DNA of 64,000 bases. It comes from an uncultured Paracoccaceae bacterium (GTDB lineage: Bacteria; Pseudomonadota; Alphaproteobacteria; Rhodobacterales; Rhodobacteraceae). Position 1 is the stretch's first letter. Each line of letters begins with the position of its first letter. Below, one piece after another: positions 53,175 to 61,376 of the stretch. The position numbers and the translations under genes were made by a program. The stretch lies in assembly GCA_947488605.1 (NCBI GenBank), contig CANKZJ010000001.1:930001-994000 (forward strand). Direction: 5' to 3'. The notes below the pieces were generated by a model. That model was given only the letters and a program-made list of their open reading frames with translations, had not been told where the DNA came from and did not search any database.

Positions 53175-54778
53175 GCGATTTCTACTATCGAACAGAAGAT
53201 ATTAGCCCTAAAGACATTCTAGACAACTTCGTCGAGACATCTGAAGATCGTGCTGCCGTAGACCAACTGAAAGGGCGAAACCCCACTGTATTGGTAGGTA
53301 GTCGGGGAGTTGGGAAATCATTTTTGATGCGAGTCGCCGAACAGGAACTGCTCGCCGAGATGGAAGACAATGCTGTCATTCCGGTATATGTCACTTTCGT
53401 ACGCAGTTCACTTCTAAGGACCAGTGACCCTAATCAGTTTCATCATTGGATGCTTGCCCGGATTTGTGCGTCTATTCTGCGCACTGTTCGAAAACTAGGT
53501 CTTTTGCCGACGACACCAAGCTCCGCACATATACTTGCAGGTCGTGTGGCTGGCCATTCTGATACCGACGGCCTGGACTCAATTTTGCAAGCTTACGAAG
53601 AGTCTTGGAAGAACCCGGGACAAGAAGTGGACTATCGCGGCCTGCCGAGCCTCGAAGATGTCAAGGACGCGCTCGAAGACCTAACCGACGAATTGAACAT
53701 AAAACGCATTTCATTGTTGCTAGATGAAGCAGCCCACATTTTTCTCCCAACACAGCAGCGTCAGTTCTTCACTATGTTCCGAGATTTGCGGAGCCATTGT
53801 GTGACCTGCAATGCAGCGGTCTATCCTGGTGTCACCAGTTACGGTGAAACCTTCCAACCGACTCATGATGCGACGATGCTTTCAATTGACCGGGACATTG
53901 GTTCGACAGCCTATGTCTCGAGCATGCGTCAAATCGTTGAGAAGCAAGCCGACTCTGGACTACTGAAGAACATTGCTCGGAATGGTCAAAACTTCGCTGT
54001 TCTTGCATACGCAGCGACCGGCAATCCACGGATCCTTCTGAAGACAGTTTCGTCTTCTCCAAATATTTCTGCCTCCGAAATCAATGCTGTAGTTAGGGCT
54101 TTCTATCGTACTGAAATATGGTCTGAACACTCTGCATTATCTGAAAAATACTTGGGTCATAAATCTGTAATCGATTGGGGCCGTGACTTCATGGAAGATA
54201 CGGTACTCCCCGAACTCAAGCAAAAGAACGACGCATACCTGAGTAACGATAGGAATTCCACTTCGTTCATTTGGATTCATCGCGACGCTCCGGAGGTCAT
54301 TAAGGAGGCACTTCGAATTCTTTGCTACACAGGGGTGCTCACAGAGCAGGCGGGCGGAATTCGCGCGACGCGAAGCGAGGTGGGTAAGCGCTATACTGTG
54401 AACTTGGGTTGCTTGTTTGCGCTTGAAGCGACGCCGGCTACAACAGCGTTTCAAATTGCGAAAAACCTTACTCCTAAGCGGATGAGCGAATATGGCGCAA
54501 ACCATCAAGCATACAAAGATCTATTGGAAGCAGAAGTTGATACTTCGGTAATTGAAGAGGGTTTTGACCTTTCGGAACAGTTGGTCAAGCCCAATACTGT
54601 TTTGGATGTAACTGACTATCAGCGTTTAAAGCTTGACGAACTTGGACTGGAAACGGTTGGTGATGTTCTTTCCGCTACCGAAGATAAACTTAAGGAAGCA
54701 CATTACATCGGAGACAAGCGAGCTCGGCGTATGAGGAACGCAGCAATCTCATCAGTCTTGGAGTATTTGTCTGGCTGA
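53171..54778 (+). CDS. ORC/CDC6-like P-loop ATPase with C-terminal HhH-like tail
   Basis: The 535-residue protein has Walker A GSRGVGKSF (about 42-50) and Walker B ISLLLDEA (about 180-187), with a winged-helix-like middle region (about 330-420). The last 65 residues (LDELGLETVGDVLSATEDKL, then IGDKRARRMRNA) resemble a helix-hairpin-helix or RNA-polymerase-alpha-CTD-like DNA-binding unit. The AAA+ core looks like the ORC-CDC6 group, often in defence islands. Start is GTG 53171 within the upstream stop. It probably senses DNA or a phage product and controls the HEPN-like partner; that is inference. Confidence 0.75.
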   Translation: MSDFYYRTEDISPKDILDNFVETSEDRAAVDQLKGRNPTVLVGSRGVGKSFLMRVAEQELLAEMEDNAVIPVYVTFVRSSLLRTSDPNQFHHWMLARICASILRTVRKLGLLPTTPSSAHILAGRVAGHSDTDGLDSILQAYEESWKNPGQEVDYRGLPSLEDVKDALEDLTDELNIKRISLLLDEAAHIFLPTQQRQFFTMFRDLRSHCVTCNAAVYPGVTSYGETFQPTHDATMLSIDRDIGSTAYVSSMRQIVEKQADSGLLKNIARNGQNFAVLAYAATGNPRILLKTVSSSPNISASEINAVVRAFYRTEIWSEHSALSEKYLGHKSVIDWGRDFMEDTVLPELKQKNDAYLSNDRNSTSFIWIHRDAPEVIKEALRILCYTGVLTEQAGGIRATRSEVGKRYTVNLGCLFALEATPATTAFQIAKNLTPKRMSEYGANHQAYKDLLEAEVDTSVIEEGFDLSEQLVKPNTVLDVTDYQRLKLDELGLETVGDVLSATEDKLKEAHYIGDKRARRMRNAAISSVLEYLSG

Positions 54779-55008
54779 ACCTGTGGGTATGACGTTGTGC
54801 GCACTAGCGCGCCCGAGTGTCCGCTTCTGCCCGCACGCGATAACAGGTGGGTGCCTGCAGCGAATGTCCGCTACCCGCCGCCCTTCCGGACGCTTACTGA
54901 TCATTGACCTATTAGATCGAGTCCGCTTTGGGCTGGAAGTCGCCTTGACTTAGCTCTACGTTCATCACCCGGCTACTGAGAAAACGCGGATAGCGAAGGG
55001 CTGATTAT
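54779..55008. repeat. Dispersed-repeat copy between ATPase and second HEPN-like gene
   Basis: GTGTCCGCTTCTGCCCGC (about 54818), CTGCAGCGAATGTCCGCTAC (about 54856) and GAGTCCGCTTTGGGCTGG (about 54919) are members of the family that recurs at 55590. No gene fits here. Confidence 0.55.
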
Positions 55009-55530
55009 ATGAACCACCGTCTGACCACTGCAATCCGAATTGCCAAAGCTGCGAACGGCATCCTAGTCAAATCTCGTAAAATTCCGAGTCCTCATGAAAC
55101 TGAGCAGTGGGATAATGACAGCTTCGATCATAACGGCGTCGAACCCATGCTCTTGGCCTTGGCGATGGAATTTGCTTTGAAGGCGTGGTTTGTCTTCGAC
55201 CACAACAATCCAAAGGTCCCTAAGGTGCATAACTTAGTCAAACTTTTCAACAAGCTAAAGCCCGAGACGCAGCTGAGATTGAACCAAGAATTCAAACGAT
55301 CCGTGGCGCCTATGTATCCAAGCTCTTTTGTTATGGATTACGATCTTCACAGCGTTCTTTTTCAGCACCAAGACGCTTTCATAGATTGGCGCTACATATA
55401 TGAGATCAACAAGAGCCTATCATTTGAGAGGAGAACTTTTGATGCATCAGTTGAGATGGTACTGACCGAGTTTCGTAAGCTCTATGTCGAAGTGCCATTG
55501 CCGGTTCTTGGTAACCGGCGTTCTAGCTAG
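55009..55530 (+). CDS. Second HEPN-like protein
   Basis: The 173-residue helical protein has MEFALKAWFVFDHNNP (about 57-72), VHNLVKLFNKLKP (about 77-89) and FIDWRYIYEI (about 124-133). The E-x2-LK and H-N-L pattern resembles HEPN-type four-helix proteins (for example AbiV-like and MNT-partner families). The catalytic R-x4-6-H motif is not obvious. It is the last gene of the island and is separated from the ATPase gene by a repeat, so it may be an independent cassette. Confidence 0.6.
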   Translation: MNHRLTTAIRIAKAANGILVKSRKIPSPHETEQWDNDSFDHNGVEPMLLALAMEFALKAWFVFDHNNPKVPKVHNLVKLFNKLKPETQLRLNQEFKRSVAPMYPSSFVMDYDLHSVLFQHQDAFIDWRYIYEINKSLSFERRTFDASVEMVLTEFRKLYVEVPLPVLGNRRSS

Positions 55531-55794
55531 CGCGACGAATGGCAAAAAATGGCGAGCTGCGTAGCTGCCCAATTGAGGCAAGTCGAGGGTCCGCTTTGGG
55601 CTCAAAGCGGTCGTTAGCAGGCGGACTTTGCAGTTACAGCATTGACAGATACGCCCACGAGCCAGTCATGCAAAAGAGGCCCGCGTTGTTGCTAAATTGG
55701 CAATGTATGGAACCGATCGAGAACGTTTGACACAATACTTGATACAACAAGCTGTTTGACACAACGCAGTTAGTGCCTAAAGATCCTTATTTAT
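55531..55794. other. Right inner end of the island
   Basis: A repeat copy (GGTCCGCTTTGGGCTCAAAG at 55590) is followed by about 170 bases without a gene up to the right att copy. Confidence 0.45.
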
Positions 55795-55844
55795 ATGGCG
55801 ATCCGAGAAGGACTCGAACCCTCAACCTGCTGATTAGAAGTCAG
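55795..55844 (-). repeat. Right attachment site, inside intact tRNA-Arg
   Basis: These 50 bases are identical to 19965-20014. They span the anticodon stem to the CCA end of the tRNA, so insertion restored a complete tRNA here. Confidence 0.92.
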
Positions 55845-55872
55845 CTGCTCTATCCAGTTGAGCTATCGGACC
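55796..55872 (-). tRNA. tRNA-Arg (anticodon TCT)
   Basis: The 77-base minus-strand sequence folds as a cloverleaf: acceptor GGTCCGA pairs with TCGGATC (one G-U), the anticodon loop is CTTCTAA on a GCTGA/TCAGC stem, the T-arm has GGTTCGAGTCC, and CCA is encoded. The anticodon TCT reads AGA. Confidence 0.95.
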
Positions 55873-56222
55873 GCACGTTGGATGGTATGGCGCGCAAGCC
55901 GTAGGTTTGGCAAGGGCCAATAGAACGTGTGAGTAGTCATACATTCTCTCTAAGAACCGAAAACTCCCACTTTTTATCAACCACTTAATAAACCCAGATC
56001 CACTTTGGATTTTTGTGAGACTAAGAATTTCTTATGAACAACGATAAGACCATCAGGTCCGAGCGCGAGATCGTTCACTCTTATCCCAGCTTTGCACTTG
56101 TTCGTGGGCCGCGGTTCCTAAGGCACATGACCGCCCTAAACGACCAGCACGATTGCCAGGAAGGTTTGAGATAGTTATCAAGAAACAAGTAATTTTTCGA
56201 TCTTAATTCAGGATTTCTTAAG
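55873..56222. other. Intergenic region between tRNA-Arg and the LysR gene
   Basis: About 350 bases holding the tRNA promoter and, to the right, the LysR promoter. A 46-codon frame (ATG 56034 to TAG 56174) has no ribosome-binding site and no match I know. Confidence 0.45.
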
Positions 56223-57113
56223 TTGGCAATCAAGATCGAAATGCTCAAGTGTTTCACGGTTGTTGCCACCGAAGGCAGCTTATCGGCGGCAGCAGACGCA
56301 CTTGGCCGAACGCCCTCTGCGGTGTCGATGATGCTCAAACAATTCGAGGATCACGTAGGCTCTGCCCTGTTCGAGACCGCGCGCAAATCCCGTCTGACAC
56401 AGATCGGCGAACTTATCCTCGCCGAAGCTCGCCGCGAAGTCGCCCATTTTGAAAACACCGTATCGGTGATTGAAGGGCTCGCGCGTGCAGAGCTTGGATA
56501 TCTGAGATTGGCCGCAACTCCGTCCGTCGCAACGACGGTCCTGCCCCCGGTGATTTTTGCGTTCACCAAGAAGTATCCAAACGTCCAGATTGATCTGCGC
56601 GACATGGACTCAGCCACAATTGCCCAAGAGCTGGACCGAGAGCGCGCCGATATCGGGATTGGGTCCTTTGCCAAAGTTGACGGGATGCAGCGCATAGAGC
56701 TGTTCAGTGATGTCTTCGGTGTGGTTTGCCGCAAGGATCATCCACTTGCAGACGATTGGGACCCATTGAACTGGCGCTCAATGGCCGAGCATACAATTAT
56801 CGCAAATGGGTTGTGCAGCCAGATCACAGATCCGGACTTTGCACCGATCCTCGCCAGTTCGCGGCTCATGGTACCCAATACCGTGTCGCTTCTGGGGCTC
56901 GTGCGGCAAGGCGTCGGAATTACCGTTTTACCGCGGCTGGCTGTGACAGGTTTCCTTGATGATTTTGCGTTCTTGCCGCTGGCGGATATGACGGCACGCC
57001 GAACAGTCCATATCATGTCCAGACCGGACAATCTGTTGATGCCCGCGGCACGGGAATTTCTAAATCTGATGATCGCAATGAAGCGGGATGGCACTTTGAC
57101 GCTTGAAGTCTAG
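56223..57113 (+). CDS. LysR-family transcriptional regulator
   Basis: The 296-residue protein has the LysR winged helix (LKCFTVVATEGSLSAAADAL, then TPSAVSMMLKQFEDHVG) and a periplasmic-binding-protein-like effector domain (about 90-290; DIGIGSFA, LVRQGVGITVLPR). TTG 56223 is chosen because AGGA lies 9 bases upstream and the spacing to the HTH is normal; ATG 56241 is the alternative. It precedes the aldehyde dehydrogenase-dipeptidase pair on the same strand, 108 bp away, and probably regulates it. Confidence 0.88.
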   Translation: MAIKIEMLKCFTVVATEGSLSAAADALGRTPSAVSMMLKQFEDHVGSALFETARKSRLTQIGELILAEARREVAHFENTVSVIEGLARAELGYLRLAATPSVATTVLPPVIFAFTKKYPNVQIDLRDMDSATIAQELDRERADIGIGSFAKVDGMQRIELFSDVFGVVCRKDHPLADDWDPLNWRSMAEHTIIANGLCSQITDPDFAPILASSRLMVPNTVSLLGLVRQGVGITVLPRLAVTGFLDDFAFLPLADMTARRTVHIMSRPDNLLMPAAREFLNLMIAMKRDGTLTLEV

Positions 57114-57221
57114 CTTCAGAAACCCTGAAAATAATTTCAATTCATTCTAAATGCCTGAACCGTCGAACTAGTGTATCCTTGCTGCGCACGCCGTTGCTGC
57201 GTCTTAACATTAGGGAACATC

Positions 57222-58673
57222 ATGCAAGACACCAATCTCAACTACATCGCCGGTGAATGGGTCGCAGGTGCATCCGAAATCGAGAACCGCAACCCGTCGG
57301 ATCTAAGCGATTTAATCGGGATGTTTGCACAGGCAAGCCCCGATCAGTTGGACAATACGCTGGACCAAGCCAAGCGCGCGCAGGCTGAATGGGCAGCCTA
57401 TGGAATTGAACGCAAATACAACGTTCTGATGGCCATCGGGACCGAAATGATGGCGCGTGCAGAAGAGCTTGGCACATTGCTGGCACGTGAAGAGGGCAAA
57501 CCACTCGCCGAGGGCAAAGGCGAAGTGTACCGCGCCGGACAGTTCTTTACCTATTATGCCGCCGAAACACTGCGCCAGATGGGCGACACGGCAGATTCTG
57601 TACGGGATGGCATAGAAATCGACGTCCGCCGCGAACCTGTCGGCGTTGTCGCGGTTATCTCGCCGTGGAATTTCCCAACCGCCACCGCATCATGGAAGAT
57701 CGCGCCAGCACTTTGCTATGGCAATGCCGTGGTTTGGAAACCTGCGAATGTCACCCCCGCCTCTGCGGTGGCTTTGGTTGAAATCATCTCGCGGCAGGAT
57801 ATCCCCAAAGGTCTTGTCTCGCTCGTGATGGGTGCAGGCAGTAGCATCGGACAACAGCTTGTCGAGAGCCCCAAGGTCAATGCAATCAGCTTCACCGGTT
57901 CTGTCCCCGTCGGCAAGGGTATCGCTGCAAGTGCCATCCAGAACCTGACGCGCGTGCAGATGGAAATGGGCTCCAAAAATGCGCTGGCGGTGATGGATGA
58001 CGCAGATCTTGATCTGGCCGTATCGCTGGCTTTGGGTGGCGCGTTCGGCGGATCAGGTCAGAAATGCACGGCGTCGTCGCGGCTGGTCGTGCACCAATCA
58101 ATCCATGATCAGTTTGTCGAAAAACTGGTGGCAGGCGCCAAAGCCATGAAAGTCGGTCACGCGTTAGAGGCTGGCACACAGATAGGCCCCGTCGTCTCCG
58201 AGCAGCAGCTGAACGAAAACTTGGCCTATGTCGATCTTGCTGCCACTGAAGGGGCTGAACTGCTTTGCGGCGGGCAGCGTTTGGAAATGGCGACGCAAGG
58301 GTATTACATGTCCCCAGGCGTGTTTGTCGGCACCAACAATGACATGCGGATCAACCGCGAAGAAATGTTCGCCCCGCTTGCCTGCGTCATCCCCGTCGCA
58401 AGTTTTGACGAAGCCTTCCATGTCGTCAATGACACGAACTTTGGCCTGACGGCTGGTATCGTGACGACCAATTTGGCGCGCGCCACGCACTTCCGCCGCA
58501 ACGCACAAGCGGGCTGTGTAATGGTCAACCTGCCAACCGCGGGCACCGATTATCACGTACCATTCGGCGGACGCGGTGACAGCTCTTACGGGCCGCGCGA
58601 ACAGGGTCGGACAGCGGCAGAATTCTACACGATTGTGAAAACCGCCTATATCGCATCCGGCACGCCTTTATGA
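57222..58673 (+). CDS. NAD(P)-dependent aldehyde dehydrogenase (semialdehyde type)
   Basis: The 483-residue ALDH has the cofactor region PWNFPTATASWKIAPALCYG, catalytic Glu in QMEMGSKNALAV and the nucleophile Cys in GSGQKCTASSRL (about 280-291). The C-terminal AGTDYHVPFGGRGDSSYGPR is typical of 2,5-dioxovalerate and succinate-semialdehyde dehydrogenases. ATG 57222 is preferred to an upstream in-frame start. It shares its final bases with the dipeptidase start, so the two products likely act in one route on an unknown semialdehyde. Confidence 0.9.
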   Translation: MQDTNLNYIAGEWVAGASEIENRNPSDLSDLIGMFAQASPDQLDNTLDQAKRAQAEWAAYGIERKYNVLMAIGTEMMARAEELGTLLAREEGKPLAEGKGEVYRAGQFFTYYAAETLRQMGDTADSVRDGIEIDVRREPVGVVAVISPWNFPTATASWKIAPALCYGNAVVWKPANVTPASAVALVEIISRQDIPKGLVSLVMGAGSSIGQQLVESPKVNAISFTGSVPVGKGIAASAIQNLTRVQMEMGSKNALAVMDDADLDLAVSLALGGAFGGSGQKCTASSRLVVHQSIHDQFVEKLVAGAKAMKVGHALEAGTQIGPVVSEQQLNENLAYVDLAATEGAELLCGGQRLEMATQGYYMSPGVFVGTNNDMRINREEMFAPLACVIPVASFDEAFHVVNDTNFGLTAGIVTTNLARATHFRRNAQAGCVMVNLPTAGTDYHVPFGGRGDSSYGPREQGRTAAEFYTIVKTAYIASGTPL

Positions 58674-59647
58674 TGCGGATTGATAACCTCCAATACGCCA
58701 ACTGGTCGGAAAAGATTTTCCGCCAGATGCGCGAAGGTGGCGTTGATGCGGTGCACGTCACCATCGCTTATCACGAGAATTTCCGCGAGACGGTGCTGAA
58801 CTTTGAACAGTGGAACCGTTGGTTCGAACAGTATCCCGATCTGATCATGAAAGGCCAATGGGCCAGCGACGTCGGCCGCGCCAAACAGACAGGCAAGACC
58901 GCGATCTTCTTCGGCTTTCAAAACCCCAGCCCGATCGAGGATGACATCGGGTTGGTCGAGATCGTGCATACACTTGGCGCGCGCTTTATGCAGCTGACCT
59001 ATAACAACCAGTCACTACTGGCGACGGGCTGCTACGAGGCGGAAGACAGCGGCGTCACCCGCATGGGCCGTCAGGTCATCAAAGAGATGAACCGCGTCGG
59101 GCTGGTCGTCGATATGAGCCATTCCGCAGACCGCTCCACCATCCAAGCGGCCGATATTTCCGAACGCCCCATCGCGATCACACATGCCAATCCCTATAAC
59201 TGGTCACCAGCACTGCGCAACAAAAAGGATGATGTCATTCGCGCAGTGACACAAAACGGCGGCATGATGGGGTTCTCGGTTTACCCGCACCACCTAAAGG
59301 GAAAATCCGACTGTACGCTGGAAGATTTCTGCGAAATGATCGCCCGCACGGCGGAAAAATACGGCGCAGAGCACCTCGGGATCGGGACCGATCTGTGTCA
59401 GGACCACCCGGACAGCATCGTTGAATGGATGCGCGTCGGTCGCTGGAGCAAAGAGATCGACTACGGCGAAGGGTCGGCTTCTGCGCCCGGCTTTCCGCCA
59501 ATGCCAAGCTGGTTCAACGACAATCGCGACTTTGGAAACATCGAAGCAGGGCTGCGCGCCACAGGTCTAAATGACGCCGAGGTCGCGGGTATCATGGGGG
59601 ACAACTGGCACAGGTTCTACGCGGAAAACTTCACGCCCATGGTCTAA
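58670..59647 (+). CDS. M19 (renal dipeptidase) family protein with altered metal site
   Basis: The 325-residue protein keeps the M19 barrel and the two later histidines (VVDMSHSADRS and IAITHANPY), plus the GTDL region. It lacks the N-terminal HxD zinc motif (here DNLQYANW), and the bridging Glu is Gln in FFGFQNPSP. Catalysis by the usual dinuclear site is therefore doubtful; it may use one metal or a different chemistry. ATG 58670 overlaps the ALDH stop (ATGATG). The link to an ALDH suggests catabolism of an amide or amino-acid derivative. Confidence 0.85.
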   Translation: MMRIDNLQYANWSEKIFRQMREGGVDAVHVTIAYHENFRETVLNFEQWNRWFEQYPDLIMKGQWASDVGRAKQTGKTAIFFGFQNPSPIEDDIGLVEIVHTLGARFMQLTYNNQSLLATGCYEAEDSGVTRMGRQVIKEMNRVGLVVDMSHSADRSTIQAADISERPIAITHANPYNWSPALRNKKDDVIRAVTQNGGMMGFSVYPHHLKGKSDCTLEDFCEMIARTAEKYGAEHLGIGTDLCQDHPDSIVEWMRVGRWSKEIDYGEGSASAPGFPPMPSWFNDNRDFGNIEAGLRATGLNDAEVAGIMGDNWHRFYAENFTPMV

Positions 59648-59650
59648 ACT

Positions 59651-59674
59651 GGCGGTCAAGAGGTAAAGACCGCC
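59651..59674. terminator. Hairpin between convergent genes
   Basis: GGCGGTC (59651-59657) and GACCGCC (59668-59674) form a 7-bp stem with a 10-base loop between two convergent genes. There is no clear T-run on either side, so terminator function is only likely. Confidence 0.4.
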
Positions 59675-59986
59675 TTAGTGCGTCCAAGCTCCACGCCGGT
59701 TTGTTGCAAAATTCTCACCATAGCCACCGGGCCGTACGTTGACCTTGCGTGGCTTTGGTTCACGCACGGTCGCTTCGATCCCGTTGTCTTGGGCGTACTC
59801 AAGTGCGGCTTCTTTGGTGTCAAACTCAAGCTTCACCTGCGCTTGCATATCCGAAGACGATGTCCAGCCCATCAAAGGGTCAACCTCGCGTGCGGTTTCA
59901 TTCACATACTCCAAAACCCAATGCTTTGTCTTTGCCATGCCCGAGGACATGGCCGTTTTCGCAGGTTTGTAGATTCGTGCGCGCAT
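59675..59986 (-). CDS. NDUFS4-like complex I accessory subunit
   Basis: The 103-residue protein belongs to the ETC complex I NDUFS4/AQDQ (18-kDa) family, found as a supernumerary subunit in alphaproteobacteria and mitochondria. Typical features are RIYKPAKTAMSSGMAKTKHW near the start, a DPLMGWTSSSD segment and the late RPGGYGENFATNRRGAW. It is predicted to sit on the matrix-side arm of NADH dehydrogenase. Confidence 0.9.
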   Translation of the reverse strand: MRARIYKPAKTAMSSGMAKTKHWVLEYVNETAREVDPLMGWTSSSDMQAQVKLEFDTKEAALEYAQDNGIEATVREPKPRKVNVRPGGYGENFATNRRGAWTH

Positions 59987-60046
59987 CGCGTGGCTCCCTT
60001 GGCTGTCGTTTATATGTGCTGAAAAACGCTCAAAAGCAAGCGCTCC

Positions 60047-61282
60047 TCACGCCCATTCGCCACCGCGCATCACCGGCACGCGCTCACCCGTTTTGGTGAT
60101 GCCGTCGATATCAACCGCATCCGATCCCATCATCCAGTCCACGTGAATAATGCTCTGATTGCCGCCCTTTTGCTTCAGCTCCTCGGGTGAAAACTCAGAC
60201 CCGCCTTCAATCGTATCCGCGTAACACTGGCCAAGTGCGATATGGCAAGATGCATTTTCATCAAAAAGCGTATTGTAGAACAACGTACCGGACTGGCTGA
60301 TCGGGCTGGAATGCGGCACCAAGGCCACCTCGCCAATGCGGCTGGCCCCGTCATCGGTCTTGAGCAGCGCATTCAGCACGTCTTCACCCTTGCTCGCCGT
60401 CGCCTCGACAATCCGCCCGGCTTCAAACCGCACGGCAATATCTTCAATCACACTACCCTGATGCGCCAAAGGCTTGGTCGCAGCCACAGTGCCATCCACC
60501 TTATAAGCATGCGGACAGGTAAAAACCTCTTCGGTTGGTATATTGGGCTGACAAACCACACCATTCAGCGCAGGCGACGCACCACCCTTCCAGATATGTC
60601 CATCGGCAAGCCCCAGATGCAGATCAGTACCCGGCCCCGTATAATGCAGCGCGCTAAAGTTCTGCGCGTTCAGCCAATTCACGCGCTCTTTCAGGTTGGC
60701 CGTATGTGCCGCCCAATTCGCGACCGGATCATCGCCTTCCAACCGTGATGCCGCATAGATCGCATCCATCAACTTGCCTTGGGCCTCGTCCACCGGCAGG
60801 TCAGGGTACACCTTTGCAGCCCATGCAGCACCGGGATAGGCCACGATATTCCAATTTACTTCAAACCCTACAATCGGCTCCATCGCGGGCTTTGCCGCAA
60901 TCGACGTCGCCTTACTAAGCCGCGCCACCTTTTTTGGGTCCTGCTCTGCCAGCAGCATCGGATCATCACCCGTGATCGCCATCCGCGCCGCGCCGCCTTT
61001 GAATGCTGCAGCCATGCCCTGAAACAACCATTCCGGCGCACGATCGAAGCTTTCATCAGCGGCATGTTCATAACGCGCCAATGTAATCGCATCGTCGCTA
61101 AAGAACGGGGTCACAATCCCGCCGCCCGCCTTATAGGCGTGCACGGCAATCCGCCGAACCAGATCAAGTGCAGCCATTGGCGCAGTGATCACCAAATCCT
61201 GACCCGGCTGAAGGTTCACACCGGTACGGACGGCAACCTCGGCGAGGCGATCAAGTTTTTCAGGGTTGATATGGTCAGACAT
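60047..61282 (-). CDS. M29-family aminopeptidase (AmpS/PepS type)
   Basis: The 411-residue protein is an M29 metallo-aminopeptidase (thermophilic-aminopeptidase family). Its metal-binding segments are seen as NIPTEEVFTCPH (about 245-256), EVALVPHSSPISQSGTLFYN (about 315-334) and HIALGQCY near 345. ATG 61282 is preferred; a longer frame has no support. Cytoplasmic peptide turnover is likely. Confidence 0.9.
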   Translation of the reverse strand: MSDHINPEKLDRLAEVAVRTGVNLQPGQDLVITAPMAALDLVRRIAVHAYKAGGGIVTPFFSDDAITLARYEHAADESFDRAPEWLFQGMAAAFKGGAARMAITGDDPMLLAEQDPKKVARLSKATSIAAKPAMEPIVGFEVNWNIVAYPGAAWAAKVYPDLPVDEAQGKLMDAIYAASRLEGDDPVANWAAHTANLKERVNWLNAQNFSALHYTGPGTDLHLGLADGHIWKGGASPALNGVVCQPNIPTEEVFTCPHAYKVDGTVAATKPLAHQGSVIEDIAVRFEAGRIVEATASKGEDVLNALLKTDDGASRIGEVALVPHSSPISQSGTLFYNTLFDENASCHIALGQCYADTIEGGSEFSPEELKQKGGNQSIIHVDWMMGSDAVDIDGITKTGERVPVMRGGEWA

Positions 61283-61376
61283 AATGCAAAGCCTCTTAGA
61301 GTTATGATCAGCGTTGAGCATATTGACTTTCACGCCACGATACCCGAGCATTTTTTATGCTTTGGCAGAAACGAAG

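Larger units (their letters stand above)
19965..55844. mobile_element. 35.9-kb integrative island in tRNA-Arg(TCT)
   Basis: The island is delimited by a perfect 50-bp direct repeat (19965-20014 and 55795-55844) that corresponds to the 3' portion of tRNA-Arg, and it carries a tyrosine recombinase 165 bases inside the left copy. The intact tRNA is at the right junction. Cargo includes DNA-binding and excisionase-like genes, an acyl-CoA-ligase/ABC-transporter cluster, a cyanate uptake and hydrolysis cluster, and a dozen unknown or defence-like genes. Many cargo genes are visibly more A+T-rich than the flanks. No conjugation, capsid or replication genes are seen, so it would need a helper for transfer. 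Confidence 0.85.

Noticed and set aside
22934-55794. Integron-style attC sites for the palindromic repeats (blocks with GTTAG/CTAACGGC)
   Set aside because: No integron integrase is present, cargo genes point in both directions, and I could not identify consistent paired R and L boxes; described as an unassigned repeat family instead.
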